Positions 58,797 to 64,000 of a stretch of 64,000 nt of DNA are shown here, piece after piece (positions within the stretch are counted from its first letter, which is position 1; the number at the start of each line of letters is the position of its first letter). The notes below the pieces were generated by a model. The model saw nothing but the letters and a program-made list of their open reading frames with translations, was not told the DNA's origin and made no database searches. The stretch is from contig JAULSR010000001.1 of assembly GCA_030512295.1 (NCBI GenBank), positions 3,805,001 through 3,869,000 of the forward strand, written 5' to 3'. Position numbers and translations under genes: made by a program. The DNA comes from Bombardia bombarda (lineage: Eukaryota; Ascomycota; Sordariomycetes; Sordariales; Lasiosphaeriaceae).

Positions 58797-61599
58797 TCAC
58801 CGATTAAGACTCAACAACCCCTCAATATACCTCCTCGTGTCAACACCAATCCCCTGCGCAAGCCGACTCGCCCCATCCGTCCACCCACCCGCCCCACCGC
58901 CACCAGCACCACCACCCCCACCAGACACATACGACGCACTCACACCCCTTCCACCACCACCGTGATCACTAGCCTTACGAATAAGAAAAATCTCCTTACT
59001 AACAACAAACTCCTGCTCCGCCTCCCCAGGCGTAGCCTGCTCCCGCCCACCACCACCATCTCCATATTCATCCACATCATCACAATTCTTCTCCTCCAAA
59101 CCACTCCTGGACTCTCCCCCGCCGCAGTAGCCGTCGCGGACGCCGCGTCCGCTCTCGCCTCGCCGCCGTCAGACGACGAAGAACCACCCGAAGACGACGA
59201 GAACCCGCTGTACGTCTTGCTACTCCTGTTGCCCTGCGGTCCACCCTCGTTGGGGTTAGCAGTCGAGGATGATGCTATCTGCTCCAGGAAGCGGTTCCAG
59301 ACGATCCACCACCCGCGGCTGGTCTTGCAGGTGCGCTCGAACCCGGAGGGATCGTCGCGGGTGGCGGCAAAGATGTTTAGGATTTGGTTGTGCGTGTTGA
59401 GCGCTTCGATGCGGCCCCAGACGGCGGCGCTGGGTATTAGCGCTGACGGCTCTGGGATGTCGGGGATGGTGGAGTGGATGGTCAAGGAGCGAGGGTCGTA
59501 GATCAGGTCGTATATCTGAGAGGAGGATAGGTCGCGGGGAGAAGAGCCGGCGAGGTCGGGCTTCTCCGGGCGGTAGGTGGTTGATGACAGGAGCGACTTA
59601 TGGAGAGGGACGAGCTGGTGGTGCAGGGAGCGGTAGTAGTTATTCCAGGCCAGGGAGTCGGTGCGTAGCTGGAATAGAAAGATATAGATGAATGGCCTGC
59701 TCGAGTAGACCACGACGCGCATACTTCTGGTTTTGTTGCGGTCTTGGCTGTCAAAGCTGGCATTTGATGTGTTGTTGCCTTTTGAGTCGACGATCTGGCT
59801 TAGCAGTTCGGTGTTGTAGCTGCCGAGGTCTCGTGTTATGAAAGATTCTGGGCGGTCTTCGCCCTCGGCCTCGAGCTCAACTGTTATCGTGCGAAGCAGA
59901 ATACGTGAGTTGATGTCTGGAGTCCCCTGTGGCTGGTCTTCCGAGTCTTGGGCGGTGTCTGCCTCGCTGGCTGTTGTCCCGTTTTCTTCTACATCGCCCA
60001 TGAGACCTATCAGGTATTGACCAGCACTGCCACCTTTGGGATTGCCTCGCGGGCCATTATCCGTTGTAGTAGCTTTCGCTTCTGCAGTTTCACTATCCGT
60101 TGAAGCCTGTTGCTCGGGATGGCCCGAACCACCTACAGACCAAGATGTTCCGTAGCCCAACTTGAGGTAACTGAAGAGTTTATCCATGCCGCCCCCACTG
60201 GCCTCTCCAGTCGGACTGGAGGGCGTGCTGGACTTATTTGAGACGGTTTGGGACCTAACACCGCTCCCAGTCTCATCTGGTGATGTAGTAGTAGCAGGTA
60301 CTGCTAGACGTTGCTGCGGCGTATTAACAGTAGGCGTCTGGACGGCGACGACTCCTTTCCTATGGGCGGCCGATTTCTTCCTCCGTGATAATACTCTCGT
60401 CGCTGTCGGGCTTTCAATGACACCATAGGCATTCTCGCCCCAAGTGTACAGATCCTGCATCCAGTACGTGATATCTCTCAGAGAATGCCTCGACAGGGCC
60501 CCGACGCCCAAGAAAATAGCTCCATCCTCAGCGCCCGGTTCGTCTCCTGTCCCCAGCCACTGCCGCTGACCCTCAGCAACAGTAGCAGAGCCCTGATTCG
60601 GCCTCTGTCCCTTGTCATGGTACTCGTCGCCAACAGCAGCGGCATCCGCCTCGCCAAACTTGCCCACAATCAAGTCGACCAGGCCCTCGGTGCGGCCAAC
60701 CAGACCCTCGAGGACCTCGCGCTCGCCGCTGCCCCGCTCCTCTTCGCCCACGCCGATGCCTAGCTCGCCACATGCCGCGATCTTGATGCCCCCAAACACA
60801 TTGCAGGCCGGGTTCCCGTGTAAGAGGACATTCCAGGTAGCCAAGAACATATCCCAGTACCGGCCGAGGACGCTTACAAACTTGATACGCTGGTACCGCA
60901 CAAACAGCGCCGAGAGCGAGCTGGCGTGATGCAGCAAAAATACCGAGTGCGCTCTCAGCAGGTCGCGGAGCAGCAGGGTAGCCGGCTTGACTTCGCGAGA
61001 CGAGTACTCGATCCTTTCCTCCGGCTGTGGCTGTGGCGCCGGCTGAGCACCCTTTCCTTTCGTTGAAGCTGAGGACTGAGGTGGAGGCGACGTGCTGGCT
61101 GTCCTGCTGGGCGGTAGCGGCAGACGGGTGAGGTCGACGGACTAAAGACAACAAGCAAATTCCAAGTCAGCATATCCCCATCCATCAGTCTCTTTAACAA
61201 CACCATCAATCACGACAACTGGGAACATCTCACAGCCAGCATCCACCAACCCGGCTCCAGCTCATGAAGCACAACCCGGCTCTTCTCCGTGTCGATAGTA
61301 TCGACAGGCCTACCGGCCGAGAAGCTCCTACCAAACTCGACCATGCCCTGGGCGAGCCCAATCTGCCTCAGGCGCTCATTACGCTCCTCCTTGGAGAGGA
61401 CCGCCGTCGGGCGATCGCCCCTGGAGGAGCGATGGCGGCTGCGGCGCTGGTGGGCGGCCTGCGTGTTGACCGAGGCATAGTAGACGATCTGGTCCTCGAT
61501 GGTCTCGTCCGTGGTGCCGAGGCTGGGGTTGTAGATTGCCAGAAACCCGAGCTGGGCGGGGACTATGGCTGGTGGTGCTGCCAGCGCATTATTCGCCAT
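58797..61599 (-). CDS. ccz1: Vacuolar fusion protein Ccz1, one frameshift
   Basis: With Mon1, Ccz1 forms the exchange factor for Rab7/Ypt7 in vacuole and autophagosome fusion. Exon 1 is 61599-61234 and exon 2 is 61141-58797, separated by a 92-nt intron (GTGAGA...TTTAG). The N-terminal longin domain reads PAQLGFLAIYNPSLGTTDETIEDQIVYY and is followed by LHELEPGWWMLA. The middle contains RYWDMFLATWNV and ITYWMQDLYTWGENAYG. The C-terminal block EIFLIRKASDHG ... LAQGIGVDTRRYIEGLLSLNR is in another frame. One added base in the CCCCC run at 59116-59120 connects it, giving 903 residues. Long Ser/Gly-rich inserts are present, as in other fungal Ccz1. The ATG at 61599 is the first in frame. Confidence 0.92.
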
Positions 61600-63381
61600 G
61601 CCCGGTATGTTTTTTTTGGTGTCGCACACCTGGGTAGTAGGTAGCTACCTCGAACCCAGGTGATGTGATAGACGTGGTTGGCGATCCAGAATGCCGGGAC
61701 GGGGAGACAAGACGAAAGGAGCTGTGACGTGGACAGACAGACAACCACAGCCACCAGAGCACCGACTACCCTTACAGCTCCCAACAGTGGCTGCCGTTTG
61801 TTTGTGTCAATTGACTTCAAAGTTATTGGTCCCTGGGCGGGTGGCCGCGATGGCAGTAGTAGTCCGGGACGTAAGGCAGTTTTGGCCCTTGGGCACTCCC
61901 CAAAAGGTTTAAATAAAACGGGTAGGCAAGAATCAGGCAGGCGGCGCCGTCTATGTGCTAAACACTACCAGCAACTTTAATCTCAATGTCTTTGTCGGCC
62001 ATACTGTCCTTCGTCTGGTGCCGGCGTAATTGTATTTTGTTGATGTAACAAGGTCGAATGATACGAAAGGGCTCCGAGTGTAGCCATAGCGCCTGATTCA
62101 CAGATGGGGAGGTGCCAAGGCGGGGGGATATGCCCCGGATGATTTACACAGAAATACGGTAATTCACGTGTTACCTTCCTAGACTCCAGTTCACGATCAC
62201 CATCGTAACTTCCACACTAGAAACACATACACACCTGAGCTTCGGATTCACGTTGGGCACAAATTCAGCACAATATTCTCATTTCAAGTGTTCAAAAACA
62301 CTACATATCCGTAGAAAGTCATGTTTAGAAAGTCATGTCATTGCCTCATCACATATATGTGTGTGCACGCGTTTGTTTCCCCTTTCATCTCCTTGTTTGC
62401 CCAAACTCAGGACAACCAAGGCAGAAACACAACTAAGTAAGTAGATCAAAACCAGCCGCTGACTGATTGATGATTGATCACAACGCTAGCCGCCCCCGTG
62501 TACGAGCATGAAATCTCTGCCAAGGAACTTCGATTCACAGTGCCTCTCTCACCAACCCTGGAACCAGAACTCCTTAAACCGTAAAAAGAAGACCAAAAAG
62601 AGATAAGAGTGAAAGGAAAAAAAGAAAAAAAGCAACGGGACTCCTGTTATACGCCGACACGCCATCCAAGTTCGTTCACTTTACCGCCGCCGCCTCCAAC
62701 CCTTTCCACCGGCCGGCCGGGGTTGAGCCTGGCTTCCACCAGACCTACCCTTATCATACCCATCACATGATCACTGGCCAGCCAGCTGAACCCGTCAGCT
62801 AGCTCCACATAGAGAAAGAGAGAGAGCAGAATGCCCTCTCCAACCTTGAGCAAACCAGCCAGTCGACTCCAATGCCAAGGTGCCCAAGAGCGGTACTTCA
62901 TACAAAAACCAGTACAAAACGAGACGAGTTCGGTGTGCGTTAGGTTCCCAGACCAAACGAAAAACAAGGAGAATAAGCAAAGGAAAATATAAGCAAAAAG
63001 GTATTAAGAGCAAATCAGTACGCGTGGCATCTCAAAAGTGACAAAGTCGTTAAAAGGCTCGTGCGCGCATGCGTGGTGTGGAGACGTGTGCATGTGTCGA
63101 GACTCTTGTTCCGGGATCATGCCCCGGACCTATCTAGAGCTTACCGCGGTGCATGACGTAGGTAATGCAAGCGTTATTCCGAACGCTCTTGCAAATAAGA
63201 TTAGAACGACGATACCCCACGAGGATTGGCAACTGCGAGTTCAATGCGACCGCCTGCGGAAGCGCGGAGTAGGTGTGTTAGGAGCCGCACGGAGGAAAAA
63301 GACGGAGAAAGAAAGCCGAGCCGAATGAAGAACAAGAGGACAAACCAAGTCAAGCGCGCGCAACTGCGGGAAGAATGAAGC
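61600..63381. other. Intergenic region between ccz1 and maf1
   Basis: No gene recognised. The left part is the ccz1 promoter; the right part is purine-rich and probably includes the maf1 3' UTR. Confidence 0.55.
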
Positions 63382-64000
63382 TCAGACGTCAATCTCCATC
63401 CTAGAAGCGACGTCCTCGCTCACGCCACGAATCGGACTCTTATGCCTCTCGTCGACGCTTTCATCCTCAGTGTCCCCTTGCTCAGCCCCTTCCTCGTCGA
63501 CATCTTCCTCTTCCTCAAAGCTCTCATCGTCGTCGTCGTCGTCATACTGCCAACTCAGATCACCGTCGGCATCTCTGTTCCACACCAGGCCGTCGTCCGC
63601 CTCCATATCATCATCACTAGCCGTGACACGGTCCGCAAACTTGTCGCCCAGCCAGTAACGGGCACGCTTGTTCGCCCCCGTGTCGTCACTCGGGCCTAGA
63701 CCGCCACGGGAAGACAGGGCAGCCCGGGACAGAGTGGAGTTGGGCCGGAGGCGGGGACTGTGGCTCATGACGGGTACGCCCCGCACGTAGAGGTAGCACA
63801 CACGCTTGAGCGTCTTGTTGAAGAAGAAGTAGTGCAGCGCCCAGATGGCGCCCTCCTCCTCGTCGAACGGGCCGTCAACCGGCTGGTACGAGAAGACGGT
63901 GCAGTCCTTAAGCGTCATCTCCTTGTCAATCATTGACCACATCTGGGGCCCCCACGCGGGGGAAGTCGATATATTTGAACCAAAGCTGGACGAGTTGGCG
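63382..64000 (-). CDS. maf1: Maf1, repressor of RNA polymerase III, 5' end outside the window
   Basis: Conserved repressor of Pol III transcription that relays TORC1 and stress signals. The open frame runs from the right edge to the stop at 63382 (206 codons visible). The Maf1 B/C boxes are unmistakable: SPAWGPQMWSMIDKEMTLKD, VFSYQP, DEEEGAIWALHYFFFNKTLKRVCYLYVRG. The C-terminal tail is strongly acidic (runs of Asp and Glu) and ends RMEIDV, as in fungal Maf1. The start and N-terminal phosphorylation region lie beyond the window. The frame through the G/C-rich stretch at 63945-63953 is intact. Confidence 0.93.
   Translation of the reverse strand, partial: ANSSSFGSNISTSPAWGPQMWSMIDKEMTLKDCTVFSYQPVDGPFDEEEGAIWALHYFFFNKTLKRVCYLYVRGVPVMSHSPRLRPNSTLSRAALSSRGGLGPSDDTGANKRARYWLGDKFADRVTASDDDMEADDGLVWNRDADGDLSWQYDDDDDDESFEEEEDVDEEGAEQGDTEDESVDERHKSPIRGVSEDVASRMEIDV

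Noticed and set aside
63940..63955. Apparent frameshift at the start of the visible Maf1 part
   Set aside because: Reading SPAWGPQMWSMID shows that the frame is intact; the first interpretation used the wrong frame.
1..64000. CRISPR arrays, rRNA genes and intact transposons
   Set aside because: No spaced direct-repeat array, no rRNA motifs, and no reverse transcriptase, integrase or transposase signature was seen in any frame I read.

Overview
The window is nuclear DNA of a filamentous ascomycete (Pezizomycotina). Most protein families point to Sordariomycetes, but I cannot name the genus from sequence alone. The evidence is short GT-AG introns of about 48-250 nt with CTAAC/CTGAC-type branch sites, about 50-55% GC with strong third-position G/C, and families typical of this group: FunK1 kinase, CVNH lectin, GH115 glucuronidase, Alb1, Ecm14, Ccz1 and a Spt21/Ams2-type GATA factor.

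Layout. 1-6.3 kb: a membrane-anchored ubiquitin protease (cut by the left edge), divergent from the ribosome-assembly factor alb1; then a secreted cyanovirin-N-like protein and a small heat-shock protein with a clear heat-shock element upstream. 6.3-19.6 kb: a gene-poor, probably accessory stretch. It holds a convergent pair of unrecognised genes, a diverged partial duplication, several decayed coding fragments, a FunK1-type kinase and a SnoaL/NTF2-like protein. 19.7-25.0 kb: an ATF/CREB-like bZIP factor with a long upstream region. 25.0-31.5 kb: rfa3 (RPA14) convergent with a large Spt21/Ams2-type GATA protein; both have dense ACGCG (MBF-type) motifs upstream. 33.4-44.8 kb: a GPI-anchored PEBP-like protein, a conserved protein of unknown role, the pseudo-carboxypeptidase Ecm14, and a Sec7-PH Arf exchange factor (Syt1-like). 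46.8-50.0 kb: a secreted GH115 alpha-glucuronidase. 50.8-54.0 kb: orc2 divergent from gep4. 55.0-61.6 kb: a SANT-like disordered protein, then ccz1. 63.4-64.0 kb: the 3' part of maf1.

The genes are mostly unrelated housekeeping functions. One loose theme is DNA replication and S phase: rfa3, orc2 and the Ams2-like histone-gene regulator.

The most important technical observation is that about eleven single-base frame breaks interrupt otherwise well-conserved genes, most of them in short homopolymer runs. Several of these genes are normally essential and single-copy (rfa3, orc2, ccz1, the Spt21/Ams2 gene). Sequencing or assembly indels are therefore a better explanation than real pseudogenes. 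Where the sum of exon lengths is off by one base, I say so and keep the gene call.
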